NCBI RefSeq assembly: GCF_039941195.1
Contig: NZ_JBDVFA010000086.1
Coordinates: 50,487 to 114,486, forward strand
DNA length: 64,000 nt
Direction of reading: 5' to 3'
From: Aurantibacter_A sp039941195
Lineage (GTDB): Bacteria; Bacteroidota; Bacteroidia; Flavobacteriales; Flavobacteriaceae
A program made the translations under genes and the position numbers. Position 1 is the stretch's first letter. Each line of letters opens with the position of its first letter. The notes beneath the pieces are model-generated. The model saw only the letters and a list, made by a program, of their open reading frames with translations, searched no databases and had not been told where the DNA came from. Below, in pieces: positions 1-8,641 of this stretch.

Positions 1-1
1 A

Positions 2-1792
2 GTGGTAAAACAAGAAGAAAAAGTGGCAGCTCCTGTCCAAGATCCAAAAGAATTTTTAGAAAATTTTGACTGGGAAAAATACGAACAAGGAATTGAACGT
101 GTTGAAGACTCAAAATTACAAGAATTTGAAAAGCTAGTAGCAGAGAATTTTGTTGATACTGCAGATGAAGAAGTAGTTACTGGTAAAGTAGTTTATTTAA
201 CTGAACGTGAAGCTATTATTGATATTAACGCCAAATCTGAAGGTGTAATTTCATTAAACGAATTTCGTTACAATCCAGATTTAAAGGTTGGTGACAAAGT
301 TGAAGTACTTATTGATATTCGTGAAGATAAGAGTGGACAATTAGTATTATCACACAGAAAAGCACGTACCATCATGGCATGGGATCGTGTAAATAAAGCA
401 CATGACAACGAAGAAATTGTTAGTGGTTTTGTAAAATGTCGTACTAAAGGTGGTATGATTGTCGATGTATTCGGAATTGAAGCATTCTTGCCAGGTTCTC
501 AAATCGATGTTAAGCCTATACGTGATTACGATCAGTATGTTGGTAAGAATATGGAATTCAAAGTGGTTAAAATTAATCATGAATTCAAAAATGTTGTTGT
601 TTCGCATAAAGCACTTATTGAGGCTGATATCGAAGAACAGAAGAAAGAAATCATTAGCCAGTTAGAGAAAGGACAGGTATTAGAAGGTGTTGTTAAAAAC
701 ATTACTTCGTACGGTGTGTTTATTGATCTTGGTGGTGTTGATGGTTTAGTTCACATTACTGACCTTTCTTGGTCTAGAATTAACCACCCGAATGAGGTTG
801 TTGAGCTTGATCAGAAATTAAACGTTGTAATTTTAGATTTTGATGAAAACAAATCTAGAATTCAATTAGGTATGAAGCAATTAGAGAAGCATCCTTGGGA
901 AGCTTTATCTGACGAGATTAAAATCGGTGATAAAGTTAAAGGTAAGGTTGTTGTTATTGCTGATTACGGTGCTTTCATCGAAGTTGTAGAAGGTGTTGAA
1001 GGTCTAATTCACGTTTCTGAAATGTCATGGTCTACACATTTACGATCTGCTCAAGATTTCGTAAAAGTAGGTGATGAGGTTGAAGCTGTTGTGTTAACAT
1101 TAGATAGAGAAGATCGTAAAATGTCTCTTGGTATCAAGCAATTGACTCCAGACCCATGGACAGATATTACTTCTAAATACCCAGTTGGCTCACGTCATAA
1201 AGGTATTGTAAGAAACTTTACTAATTTCGGCGTTTTCGTTGAAATGGAAGAAGGAATTGACGGACTTATTTATATCTCTGATCTATCTTGGACTAAGAAA
1301 ATTAAGCATCCATCAGAATTTGTAAACGTAGGTGATACTATTGATATTGAGGTGTTAGAATTAGATGTTGAAGGGCGTAAGTTAAGCTTAGGTCACAAAC
1401 AAACTACTGAGAACCCTTGGGATAAATATGAATCTGAATTTGCATTAGGAACTGTACATAAAGCAACAATAGGTGATATTGTTGATAAAGGTGCTACCAT
1501 TGAATTTAATGAAGATATAACTGCTTTTGTACCACAACGCCATTTAGAGAAAGAAGATGGTAAAAAACTAGGTAAAGGTGAAGAGGCTGAATTTAAAATC
1601 ATTGAGTTCAACAAAGATTTCAAGAGAGTTGTTGCAAGTCATACCGCAATCTTTAAAGAAGAAGAAGTGCGTAATGTAAAAGCAGCGCAGAAAAGAGCTA
1701 GTAAAGCAGCTGATGAAGCTAAACCTACATTAGGTGATGCTAATGATGCCTTGCAAGCGTTGAAAGATAAAATGGAAGCAAACGATAAATAA
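2..1792 (+). CDS. rpsA: 30S ribosomal protein S1, 5' end outside the window
   Basis: RNA-binding protein of the small ribosomal subunit that helps mRNA bind and unfold at initiation. Six consecutive S1 (OB-fold) domains can be followed, beginning at about residues 57, 137, 225, 310, 398 and 483; domains 3 to 5 carry the repeated YGVFIDLGGVDGLVH / YGAFIEVVEGVEGLIH type core and the DLSW/EMSW signature. The C-terminus is a Lys/Ala-rich tail. Flavobacterial S1 proteins have a few more residues before the APVQDPKEFLENFDWEKYE segment, so the GTG at base 2 is more likely an internal Val than the start. The gene ends at a strong terminator at 1816. Very secure call; only the N-terminus is missing. 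Confidence 0.96.
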   Translation: MVKQEEKVAAPVQDPKEFLENFDWEKYEQGIERVEDSKLQEFEKLVAENFVDTADEEVVTGKVVYLTEREAIIDINAKSEGVISLNEFRYNPDLKVGDKVEVLIDIREDKSGQLVLSHRKARTIMAWDRVNKAHDNEEIVSGFVKCRTKGGMIVDVFGIEAFLPGSQIDVKPIRDYDQYVGKNMEFKVVKINHEFKNVVVSHKALIEADIEEQKKEIISQLEKGQVLEGVVKNITSYGVFIDLGGVDGLVHITDLSWSRINHPNEVVELDQKLNVVILDFDENKSRIQLGMKQLEKHPWEALSDEIKIGDKVKGKVVVIADYGAFIEVVEGVEGLIHVSEMSWSTHLRSAQDFVKVGDEVEAVVLTLDREDRKMSLGIKQLTPDPWTDITSKYPVGSRHKGIVRNFTNFGVFVEMEEGIDGLIYISDLSWTKKIKHPSEFVNVGDTIDIEVLELDVEGRKLSLGHKQTTENPWDKYESEFALGTVHKATIGDIVDKGATIEFNEDITAFVPQRHLEKEDGKKLGKGEEAEFKIIEFNKDFKRVVASHTAIFKEEEVRNVKAAQKRASKAADEAKPTLGDANDALQALKDKMEANDK

Positions 1793-1815
1793 TTTGTTTA
1801 CTCTATTTTATAGAG

Positions 1816-1847
1816 AAGCCCTGATAGAAATATCAGGGCTTTTTTTT
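1816..1847 (+). terminator. Rho-independent terminator of rpsA
   Basis: An 11-bp perfect stem (AAGCCCTGATA / TATCAGGGCTT) with a GAAA loop runs into eight T residues, 24 nt after the rpsA stop. Confidence 0.9.
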
Positions 1848-1884
1848 GTTTCAAATTCTCAAAGGCTTTTCAATCTTAATTTCA

Positions 1885-1892
1885 TATTTTTG
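1885..1892 (+). promoter_or_regulatory. Candidate -7 box for the pyrR-pyrB run
   Basis: TATTTTTG matches the Bacteroidota -7 consensus TAnnTTTG, 29 nt before the pyrR ATG. No convincing -33 TTTG lies 19-21 nt upstream, so this is a moderate call. Confidence 0.35.
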
Positions 1893-1921
1893 TTGAGCTT
1901 AAAGCATCGGCCAATAAAGAT

Positions 1922-2461
1922 ATGAGTCAAAAAGTACTGCTCTCTTCTAAAGAAATTCAAATCATACTTCACCGTTTGGCCTGTCAATTGCTTGAAAATC
2001 ATTTGGATTTTAGTGATACAGTTTTAATTGGATTGCAACCAAGAGGTATTTTCTTGGCAGAGCGATTAACGAAATTGCTCAAAGAAGAGTATAAAGTAAA
2101 GCATATTGATTTAGGTTCACTAGATATTACATTTTATCGCGATGATTTTAGACGGGGTGAAAAGCCTTTAGAAGCTAATAAAACGAATATCAATTTTTTA
2201 GTAGAAGATAAAAAAGTAGTTCTAATTGATGATGTATTATATACGGGACGAAGCATTAGAGCAGCGTTAACCGCAATACAATCTTTTGGAAGGCCTGCCG
2301 AAATAGAATTATTGGCGTTAATTGATAGACGATTTAGCAGACATCTGCCAATTCAGCCCAATTATAGAGGTAGACAGGTTGATGCTATAAATAACGAGAA
2401 AGTAAAAGTTCTCTGGGAAGAAAACGATGGTAAAGACATCATTTATTTGATAAATAAATAA
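1922..2461 (+). CDS. pyrR: PyrR bifunctional pyrimidine regulator / uracil phosphoribosyltransferase
   Basis: Type I phosphoribosyltransferase fold of 179 aa, the usual PyrR length. The PRPP-binding loop is VVLIDDVLYTGRSIRAA at about residues 99-115, and the flexible-loop segment DITFYRDDFRR lies at 68-78. PyrR proteins convert uracil and PRPP to UMP and, in Firmicutes, bind pyr mRNA to promote attenuation. Here the gene sits directly before pyrB (2-nt gap), which fits a pyrimidine role, but I see no PyrR-binding anti-antiterminator or pyr terminator around 1848-1921, so RNA-level regulation is not evident and the enzymatic role may dominate. The start ATG follows a plausible promoter. Confidence 0.93.
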   Translation: MSQKVLLSSKEIQIILHRLACQLLENHLDFSDTVLIGLQPRGIFLAERLTKLLKEEYKVKHIDLGSLDITFYRDDFRRGEKPLEANKTNINFLVEDKKVVLIDDVLYTGRSIRAALTAIQSFGRPAEIELLALIDRRFSRHLPIQPNYRGRQVDAINNEKVKVLWEENDGKDIIYLINK

Positions 2462-2463
2462 GA

Positions 2464-3390
2464 ATGAGCGAATTAAGTGTAAAACACTTACTAGGAATTA
2501 AATATCTCAACAAAAGTGATATTCAACTCATTTTTGAAACTGCTGATCATTTTAAAGAAGTAATTAATCGTTCGATTAAGAAAGTACCTTCCTTACGTGA
2601 TATTACAATAGCAAATATCTTTTTTGAAAATAGTACGCGTACAAAGCTCTCTTTTGAATTAGCTGAAAAACGTTTGTCGGCTGATGTTATTAATTTCTCA
2701 GCTGGGCAGTCATCTGTTAAGAAAGGTGAAACCCTTATTGATACGGTTAATAATATTCTCTCCATGAAAGTTGACATGGTTGTAATGAGACATCCTAATC
2801 CGGGAGCAGGGATATTTCTATCAAAACATGTAAATGCTGCCATTGTTAATGCTGGTGATGGGGCACATGAGCACCCAACTCAGGCGTTGCTCGATTCATA
2901 TTCCATTCGTGAACGTTTTGGACAAGTTGCTGGAAAGAACATAGTAATTGTAGGAGATATTTTGCATTCTCGTGTGGCCTTGTCAAATATATTTGCTTTA
3001 AAATTACAGGGAGCAAATGTGAAGGTTTGTGGTCCAAAAACGCTCATGCCAAAGTATATTGAAAGTTTAGGTGTTACTGTCGAAACTGATTTGAGAAAAG
3101 CATTGGAATGGTGTGATGTAGCTAATATGTTACGTGTTCAAAATGAACGCATGGATATGAGTTATTTTCCTACTACAAGAGAATATGCACAGCAATTTGG
3201 TGTAAATAAGGCCTTGTTGAATAGTTTAGATAAGGAGATTACAATAATGCATCCTGGTCCAATTAATAGAGGGGTAGAGATAACAAGTGACGTTGCAGAT
3301 TCAGATCAAAGTATTATATTGAATCAAGTTGAAAACGGAGTAGCGATTCGTATGGCAGTAATTTATCTGTTGGCTTCGAAAATAAAATAA
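2464..3390 (+). CDS. pyrB: Aspartate carbamoyltransferase, catalytic subunit
   Basis: Condenses carbamoyl phosphate with L-aspartate to N-carbamoyl-aspartate, the committed step of UMP synthesis. The 308-aa length is normal. The carbamoyl-phosphate loop FENSTRTKLSFE includes S57-T-R-T60; HEHPTQALLD and the C-terminal HPGPINRGVEI motif are intact. It follows pyrR with a 2-nt gap and precedes a 110-aa gene by 5 nt, so it is most likely co-transcribed. No regulatory pyrI chain is next to it, so a class C-like unregulated or elsewhere-regulated enzyme is possible. Confidence 0.96.
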   Translation: MSELSVKHLLGIKYLNKSDIQLIFETADHFKEVINRSIKKVPSLRDITIANIFFENSTRTKLSFELAEKRLSADVINFSAGQSSVKKGETLIDTVNNILSMKVDMVVMRHPNPGAGIFLSKHVNAAIVNAGDGAHEHPTQALLDSYSIRERFGQVAGKNIVIVGDILHSRVALSNIFALKLQGANVKVCGPKTLMPKYIESLGVTVETDLRKALEWCDVANMLRVQNERMDMSYFPTTREYAQQFGVNKALLNSLDKEITIMHPGPINRGVEITSDVADSDQSIILNQVENGVAIRMAVIYLLASKIK

Positions 3391-3395
3391 GACAC

Positions 3396-3728
3396 ATGAT
3401 ATTTGATAAAAAAGATAACACCACAACGGTGTTTCAAGAGAATATTTCTTTGGCTGAGTTTTTGAAAAACTTGAAAGAAGCTTATCCGAAAATAAAAGAT
3501 GACCATTTAATTATAAATCTCTTTTCTTTTTCAGCATTAACTGCTGATGATATTTTAGAGTTTTTACAAATTTCGAATGAACATCGCGCATTAAATAAGT
3601 CGTTTGTGCTGGTTACCGCTAAAGTAAGCTATGATGATGCGCCTGAAGAAATTTGTGTAGTACCAACAATACGTGAAGCGCATGATTTTATAGAAATGGA
3701 AGAAATCGAAAGGGACCTCGATTTATGA
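3396..3728 (+). CDS. Small protein upstream of RNase Z, possible STAS-like fold
   Basis: 110-aa acidic cytoplasmic protein with no signal peptide or membrane segment. I do not recognise an enzyme motif. The order (hydrophobic strand LIINLFSFSAL, helix, second strand KSFVLVTAKV, then VVPTIREAHDFIEMEEIERD) resembles the beta-alpha pattern and C-terminal helix of STAS/anti-sigma-antagonist-like domains; this is inference from pattern only. Its stop overlaps the RNase Z start by 4 nt (ATGA), implying translational coupling. The same small gene directly before rnz is, as far as I recall, common in flavobacteria, where it is sometimes mislabelled ribonuclease Z. Confidence 0.8.
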   Translation: MIFDKKDNTTTVFQENISLAEFLKNLKEAYPKIKDDHLIINLFSFSALTADDILEFLQISNEHRALNKSFVLVTAKVSYDDAPEEICVVPTIREAHDFIEMEEIERDLDL

Positions 3729-4630
3729 ATCTAACTATTTTAGGTTGTTACGCTGCGACTCCAAGATCACTTACTAACCCAACATCTCAAGTTTTAGAAA
3801 TTAAAAACCACATGTTTTTAATTGATTGTGGCGAAGGAACACAAGTGCAATTACGCAAGCATAAAATTAAATTTTCACGTATCAATCATATTTTTATCTC
3901 GCATTTACACGGTGATCACTTTTTTGGGCTTCCTGGTTTAATATCTACTTTTCGTCTTTTAGGAAGAGATAAAGAAATGCATATTTATGGACCTAAAGGG
4001 ATTAAAGAGGCCATTACATTATTACTTAAATTAGGAGATTCTTGGACAAATTATTTATTGATTTTTCATGAACTATCGTCTAAAGAAAGTGAACTTGTTT
4101 ACGAAGACGATAAAGTAACCATTGAAACAATTCCTTTAAATCATAGAGTGTATACCAATGGCTTTCTTTTTAAGGAAAAATTAGGTGAACGAAAATTGAA
4201 TATTGACGCAGTTTCTAAATTGAATATTGATAAGGCATATTATCATAATATAAAAAAAGGAAAAAATATTTTTTTAGATGATGGTCGAGAAATTAAAAAT
4301 GAGTTATTGACTTTTGACCCTCCCGCACCTAAAAGTTATGCTTTTTGTAGTGATACCACATATAAACCAAACATAATCCCTCTAATCAAAAATGTTGACG
4401 CATTATATCACGAGTCAACTTTTTTAGAATCTGAAGAGCATTTAACAGAGCGAACAAAACATGCTACTGCTAAACAAGCTGCCACTATAGCTAAAGATGC
4501 TAATGTAAAGAAGCTTATTTTAGGACATTATTCAACACGCTATAAGTCCATTGAACTTTTTAAAGAAGAAGCGAGAACTGTTTTTGCAAATGTTGAATTA
4601 GCTGACGACGGTAAAGTATTTGCTTTATAA
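3725..4630 (+). CDS. rnz: Ribonuclease Z (tRNA 3' endonuclease)
   Basis: Metallo-beta-lactamase-fold nuclease that trims the 3' trailer of tRNA precursors lacking an encoded CCA; both tRNAs at the end of this window lack an encoded CCA, so such an enzyme is needed. The 301-aa size fits the short bacterial form. The zinc motif HLHGDH is at residues 60-65; later ligands are seen in FCSDTTYKPN and GHYSTRY. The exosite arm expected between the core motifs (about residues 150-190, basic and Lys-rich) is present. The start overlaps the preceding 110-aa gene by 4 nt. Confidence 0.95.
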   Translation: MNLTILGCYAATPRSLTNPTSQVLEIKNHMFLIDCGEGTQVQLRKHKIKFSRINHIFISHLHGDHFFGLPGLISTFRLLGRDKEMHIYGPKGIKEAITLLLKLGDSWTNYLLIFHELSSKESELVYEDDKVTIETIPLNHRVYTNGFLFKEKLGERKLNIDAVSKLNIDKAYYHNIKKGKNIFLDDGREIKNELLTFDPPAPKSYAFCSDTTYKPNIIPLIKNVDALYHESTFLESEEHLTERTKHATAKQAATIAKDANVKKLILGHYSTRYKSIELFKEEARTVFANVELADDGKVFAL

Positions 4631-4719
4631 TAAACGTCTTTAAATTTTTGATGTAAAGGATACCTCATTTACCTTTCTTTTTCTGAACTTTACCTATCTT
4701 GTTTATTGATTAAGTTATC

Positions 4720-5367
4720 ATGGAAAAAGACCTAAGTAATTATAGAAGATCATATGAGAAAAGTGCTTTAACAGAAAGCGTTATTTCTAATAACCCAATG
4801 CAACTTTTTCAAACATGGTTTTACGAAGTTGAAAATTCAGAAAGTAGTGAAGAGCATAATGCCATGACCGTTTCTACTATTGGTTTAGACGGTTTTCCTA
4901 AAAATAGAGTGGTGCTTTTAAAAAAGTATACAGAAGAAGGTTTTATTTTTTACACCAATTATAATAGTGAAAAAGGGAAGGCTATTGCGGAGAATTCAAA
5001 CGTATGTATTTCATTTTTCTGGCCAGTTATGGAGCGTCAAATTATTATAAAAGGAAAAGCGGAAAAAATTAACCAAAACCTTTCTGATGGTTACTTTGAG
5101 TCACGACCTGATGGTAGTAAGTTAGGTGCAATCGTATCTAATCAAAGTATGGTAATTCCATCACGCGAATTTCTTGAAAATAAGTTGAAGAATTTAGAGG
5201 AAGAATTAAGCGGTAAAGAAATAATAAGACCTGATTATTGGGGGGGCTATATAGTTAAACCGATAGTTATGGAATTCTGGCAAGGTAGGCCAAATAGGTT
5301 ACATGACCGTATTCGTTATTCACTGGAAGAAAATTTTGAATGGAGAATTGAAAGATTAGCACCTTAG
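4720..5367 (+). CDS. pdxH: Pyridoxamine 5'-phosphate oxidase
   Basis: FMN enzyme oxidising pyridoxine/pyridoxamine 5'-phosphate to pyridoxal 5'-phosphate, which several enzymes of this window (for example ThrC) need. 215 aa, normal length. FMN-binding segments are NRVVLLKKYTEEGFIFYTNY (about residues 62-81) and the C-terminal domain ends in EFWQGRPNRLHDRIRYSL...W-RIERLAP, the classical PNPOx dimerisation/active-site tail with the R-x-H and final RLAP. It stands 89 nt after rnz with no obvious terminator between. Confidence 0.96.
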   Translation: MEKDLSNYRRSYEKSALTESVISNNPMQLFQTWFYEVENSESSEEHNAMTVSTIGLDGFPKNRVVLLKKYTEEGFIFYTNYNSEKGKAIAENSNVCISFFWPVMERQIIIKGKAEKINQNLSDGYFESRPDGSKLGAIVSNQSMVIPSREFLENKLKNLEEELSGKEIIRPDYWGGYIVKPIVMEFWQGRPNRLHDRIRYSLEENFEWRIERLAP

Positions 5368-5412
5368 CGAAAGATAGTAATACTTCATTTTACGCATTTT
5401 AAGCCCTTAATT

Positions 5413-5901
5413 ATGAAAAAATTAATCCTTGTTCGTCACGGAAAATCATCTTGGGCGTATTCTGTTAGTGATCGAGACCGCCCACTTTCAGAACGCGGTA
5501 TTAATGATGCAATTTTGGTTAGTGATAAAGTAGCCGAAAACGCCATTGAAATAGATGCGATTTTTTCTAGTCCAGCGAATAGAGCATTGCATACCTGTAC
5601 TATTTTCTTACGACAACTTTATTTGCCTTTAAGTAAATTAGAAATACGAAATGAGCTTTATGATTTTTCGGGAAATGAAGTTTTAAATGTGGTAAAGAAT
5701 TTAAATGATAACCTTAATTCGGTTATGATTTTCGGCCATAATCATGCTTTTACCCATATTGCCAATTCTTTAGGAAATAACTATATTGACAATGTTCCTA
5801 CTAGCGGTTTAGTTGATTTGAATTTTGAAGTGGAAAGCTGGTCAGAAATTACAAAAGGAACAACACAACGGCTAATTTTTCCCAAACAACTTCGAGGATG
5901 A
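5413..5901 (+). CDS. SixA-type histidine phosphatase
   Basis: 162-aa phosphohistidine phosphatase of the histidine-acid phosphatase superfamily. The catalytic RHG motif is R8-H9-G10 (LVRHGKSSW), with the second catalytic His in IFGHNHAFTH at about residue 113. Length and motifs match SixA-like proteins rather than phosphoglycerate mutases. Its TGA overlaps the ATG of the polyphosphate kinase gene (ATGA, 4 nt), so the two are very likely made together. Substrate cannot be read from the sequence: candidates are a phosphohistidine protein or a small phosphate ester linked to polyphosphate turnover. Confidence 0.88.
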   Translation: MKKLILVRHGKSSWAYSVSDRDRPLSERGINDAILVSDKVAENAIEIDAIFSSPANRALHTCTIFLRQLYLPLSKLEIRNELYDFSGNEVLNVVKNLNDNLNSVMIFGHNHAFTHIANSLGNNYIDNVPTSGLVDLNFEVESWSEITKGTTQRLIFPKQLRG

Positions 5902-7973
5902 ATAAAGTAAAGAATAAGTATATAAATAGAGAAATAAGTTGGTTGCGTTTTAACGAACGAGTACTTCAAGAAAGTGCAGATAAAAAAGTGCCGCTTATAG
6001 AAAGACTTCGTTTTTTAGGAATTTTTTCTAATAATTTAGATGAATTTTTTAAAGTTCGGTATGCAACTGTTAAACGAATTTTTGATGCTGGTAAGAGTGG
6101 TAAAAGTGTACTAGGGGGTGATACTGCAAAAGATTTGCTAGAAGAAATTACCAAGATTGTTATTCAACAACAATCGCAAAGTTTAGATATTCTAAAAGAA
6201 ATTGAAGATGAGTTAGAACAGCAGGATATTTTTATACTTCAAGAGAACGAATTAAGTGAAAGTCAACAGCTTTTTGTAAAAGATTATTTTATAAAAAATG
6301 TAAGTCCACGATTAATGACTATCATTTTGGATGAGGTAACTCAATTTCCAATGCTAAAGGATACTGCCGCTTATTTGGCAGTAAAAATGGTAATGGTAGA
6401 TGTAGAAAGTGAAAGCAAAAATCAAGAAACTCAGTATGCCTTAATAGAAATTGCTAAAGGTATAGAGCGTTTTGTAGAATTACCCCACGAAAATGGGAAA
6501 AGCTACATTATAATGCTCGATGATTTAATTCGATATTGTCTTCGACATATTTTTAATATGTTTAACTACGAGTCAATATCTGCGCATATGATAAAAATTA
6601 CACGTGATGCAGAACTTGATATTGATAATGATTTAAGCAAAAGTTTTATTGAAAAAATATCTTCTAGCGTAGAACACAGGAAAATTAGCGATCCGGTACG
6701 TTTTGTTTATGACAAAAGTATAGGTAATGATACGCTTATGTTTTTGAAAGAAAAAATGGCTATCGAGGATGCAGATAGTGTGATACCAGGTGGTCGTTAT
6801 CACAATAAATGTGATTATATGGGTTTTCCAAGTTTAGGCAGAACCGATTTATTATACGATAAAATAGTACCGCTACCTGTTGTTGGTTTAAATTGGGAAG
6901 GTAGCCTGTTGGAAAAAATTGCCGAAAAGGATTATTTGCAATACACGCCTTATCACACTTTTGCATACGTGCTAAAGTTTTTAAGAGAGGCTGCACTTGA
7001 TCCCAAAGTACGTGCGATAAAATTAACGGTGTATCGTCTAGCAAATAATTCTCAGGTAGCTACAGCACTTATCAATGCTGCAAAAAATGGTAAAAACGTA
7101 ACGGTGCAAATTGAACTGCAAGCTCGTTTTGATGAGCAAGCAAATATCCAATACGCCGAGCAATTACAAGCGGAAGGTGTAAAGTTAATCTTTGGTGTAC
7201 CGGGCTTAAAAGTACACAGTAAAATATGTATTATAGAACGCGAGGAACCTGAAGGTTTAAAGCGATACGGATTTATAAGTACTGGTAACTTTAATGAATC
7301 TACTGCGAAAATTTATACGGATTATACTTTGTTTACAGCAAGTGCGCCAATATTAAAAGAACTGAATAAGGTATTTGACTTTTTTGAAACTACCTATAAA
7401 ATTAAAAAATTTAAGCATTTAATTGTTTCTCCACATTATACCGAACGTAAGTTCAAAAAATTAATTAATCAAGAAATTGAAAATGCTAAGGCCGGAAAAG
7501 AGGCTTTCATTAAAATTAAGATGAATAGTTTTACGTCCTATAAAATGATTGATAAGCTTTACGAAGCTAGTCAGGCTGGGGTTAAAATCCAATTAATTAT
7601 TAGAGGAATATGTTGTTTAATACCTGGTATAGAAGGTTTAAGTGAAAATATTGAAGCAATTAGTATTGTGGATAAATTTTTAGAACACCCAAGGTTATTT
7701 ATTTTCTGTAATGGAGGCGATACGAAAATGTATATTTCATCGGCTGATTTTATGACTCGAAATATAGAAAATAGGGTAGAAGTCGGTTGTCCGATTTATG
7801 ATGAAGATATTAAAAAGGAGCTTTTGGACACCTTTGAAATAGCATGGAGTGATAATTTGAAAGCTCGAGTTTTTAATGAAGCACAAGATAATGTATACCG
7901 TGAAATTAATGGGCCAGAGGTACGTTCTCAATTTGCAACCTATGATTATTATCTAGCTAAAACCAATAAATAA
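5898..7973 (+). CDS. ppk1: Polyphosphate kinase 1
   Basis: Reversibly polymerises the gamma-phosphate of ATP into inorganic polyphosphate through a phospho-histidine intermediate. 691 aa, the standard PPK1 size. N-terminal motif REISWLRFNERVLQEA-like and FFKVRYA mark the N domain; the catalytic His is H440 in GLKVHSKICII; the arginine-rich C2 domain holds RGICCLIPG and SIVDKFLEHPR. All conserved blocks are present, so the enzyme should be active. It is translationally coupled to the upstream SixA-like phosphatase by a 4-nt overlap and is convergent with miaE, 23 nt apart, with no clear terminator between. Confidence 0.97.
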   Translation: MNKVKNKYINREISWLRFNERVLQESADKKVPLIERLRFLGIFSNNLDEFFKVRYATVKRIFDAGKSGKSVLGGDTAKDLLEEITKIVIQQQSQSLDILKEIEDELEQQDIFILQENELSESQQLFVKDYFIKNVSPRLMTIILDEVTQFPMLKDTAAYLAVKMVMVDVESESKNQETQYALIEIAKGIERFVELPHENGKSYIIMLDDLIRYCLRHIFNMFNYESISAHMIKITRDAELDIDNDLSKSFIEKISSSVEHRKISDPVRFVYDKSIGNDTLMFLKEKMAIEDADSVIPGGRYHNKCDYMGFPSLGRTDLLYDKIVPLPVVGLNWEGSLLEKIAEKDYLQYTPYHTFAYVLKFLREAALDPKVRAIKLTVYRLANNSQVATALINAAKNGKNVTVQIELQARFDEQANIQYAEQLQAEGVKLIFGVPGLKVHSKICIIEREEPEGLKRYGFISTGNFNESTAKIYTDYTLFTASAPILKELNKVFDFFETTYKIKKFKHLIVSPHYTERKFKKLINQEIENAKAGKEAFIKIKMNSFTSYKMIDKLYEASQAGVKIQLIIRGICCLIPGIEGLSENIEAISIVDKFLEHPRLFIFCNGGDTKMYISSADFMTRNIENRVEVGCPIYDEDIKKELLDTFEIAWSDNLKARVFNEAQDNVYREINGPEVRSQFATYDYYLAKTNK

Positions 7974-7996
7974 GTACTTTAGTTATAGCGTTAAGG

Positions 7997-8578
7997 TTAA
8001 CCATGAATAGTTTCTGAAGTACCTAAGTTTTTCATGATTTCTGCTTCGTAATTTAATAGATCTTGCCACTTTTTATTAACCTCTTCGAGGTTGCCATACT
8101 GTCTGGCAAATTTCAAAAACATAGTATAGTGACTAGCTTCACTTACCATTAGTTTGTGATAAAAATCTGCCAGTTCTTTATCATCGAGTTGTTCGGATAA
8201 TAAGCGGAATCTTTCACAACTTCGCGCTTCTATTAATCCCGCATATAATAGACGATGAACTAGTTGTGTAGTTCTACTGCCTCCTTTAGGGAAAAATTTA
8301 ATCAATTGTATAACGTATTCATCCTTTCTATCTCTTCCTAGTTTTTCACCACGTGCTAATATGCGATCATGTACCATTTTAAAATGACCCATTTCCTCTC
8401 TCGAAAGGGCTATCATTTCTTCAATTAATTCGGAATATTCAGGGAAACTAACGATAAGCGAAATTGCAGTACTCGCAGCCTTTTGTTCGCAATAAGCATG
8501 GTCTGTAAGAATCTCATCTATATTTTTTTCTACAATATTTACCCATCTCGGGTCGGTAGGAAGTTTTAAACCAAGCAT
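7997..8578 (-). CDS. miaE: tRNA-(ms2io6A37) hydroxylase MiaE
   Basis: Non-haem diiron monooxygenase that hydroxylates the 2-methylthio-isopentenyl adenosine at position 37 of tRNAs reading U-starting codons. 193 aa. Ferritin-like four-helix pattern with carboxylate/His iron ligands visible in REEMGHFKMVH and SEASHYTMFLKFARQ. A textbook promoter is found just upstream on this strand (8595-8625), giving a leader of about 10 nt. Divergent from the small membrane protein gene, whose promoter overlaps this one. Confidence 0.93.
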   Translation of the reverse strand: MLGLKLPTDPRWVNIVEKNIDEILTDHAYCEQKAASTAISLIVSFPEYSELIEEMIALSREEMGHFKMVHDRILARGEKLGRDRKDEYVIQLIKFFPKGGSRTTQLVHRLLYAGLIEARSCERFRLLSEQLDDKELADFYHKLMVSEASHYTMFLKFARQYGNLEEVNKKWQDLLNYEAEIMKNLGTSETIHG

Positions 8579-8594
8579 TGATTACAAATTTTAT

Positions 8595-8625
8595 CAAAAG
8601 TACTAGTATTGAAAAATGTTTCAAA
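8595..8625 (-). promoter_or_regulatory. Promoter of miaE (TTTG-N19-TACTTTTG)
   Basis: Read on the minus strand: TTTG at 8625-8622, a 19-nt spacer, and TACTTTTG at 8602-8595. This is an exact match to the Bacteroidota housekeeping consensus. Predicted start about 8590, some 11 nt before the ATG. Confidence 0.7.
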
Positions 8626-8637
8626 ACTTTATATTTG
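8609..8637 (+). promoter_or_regulatory. Promoter of the TMEM220-like gene, abutting its start codon
   Basis: TTG at 8609-8611, an 18-nt spacer and TATATTTG at 8630-8637. Only 4 nt separate the box from the ATG at 8642, so transcription would begin at or next to the start codon (leaderless mRNA). It overlaps the divergent miaE promoter. Confidence 0.5.
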
Positions 8638-8641
8638 TAAC

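Noticed and set aside
2..4. GTG at base 2 as the rpsA start
   Set aside because: Flavobacterial S1 has additional N-terminal residues, so the gene is more likely cut by the window edge.
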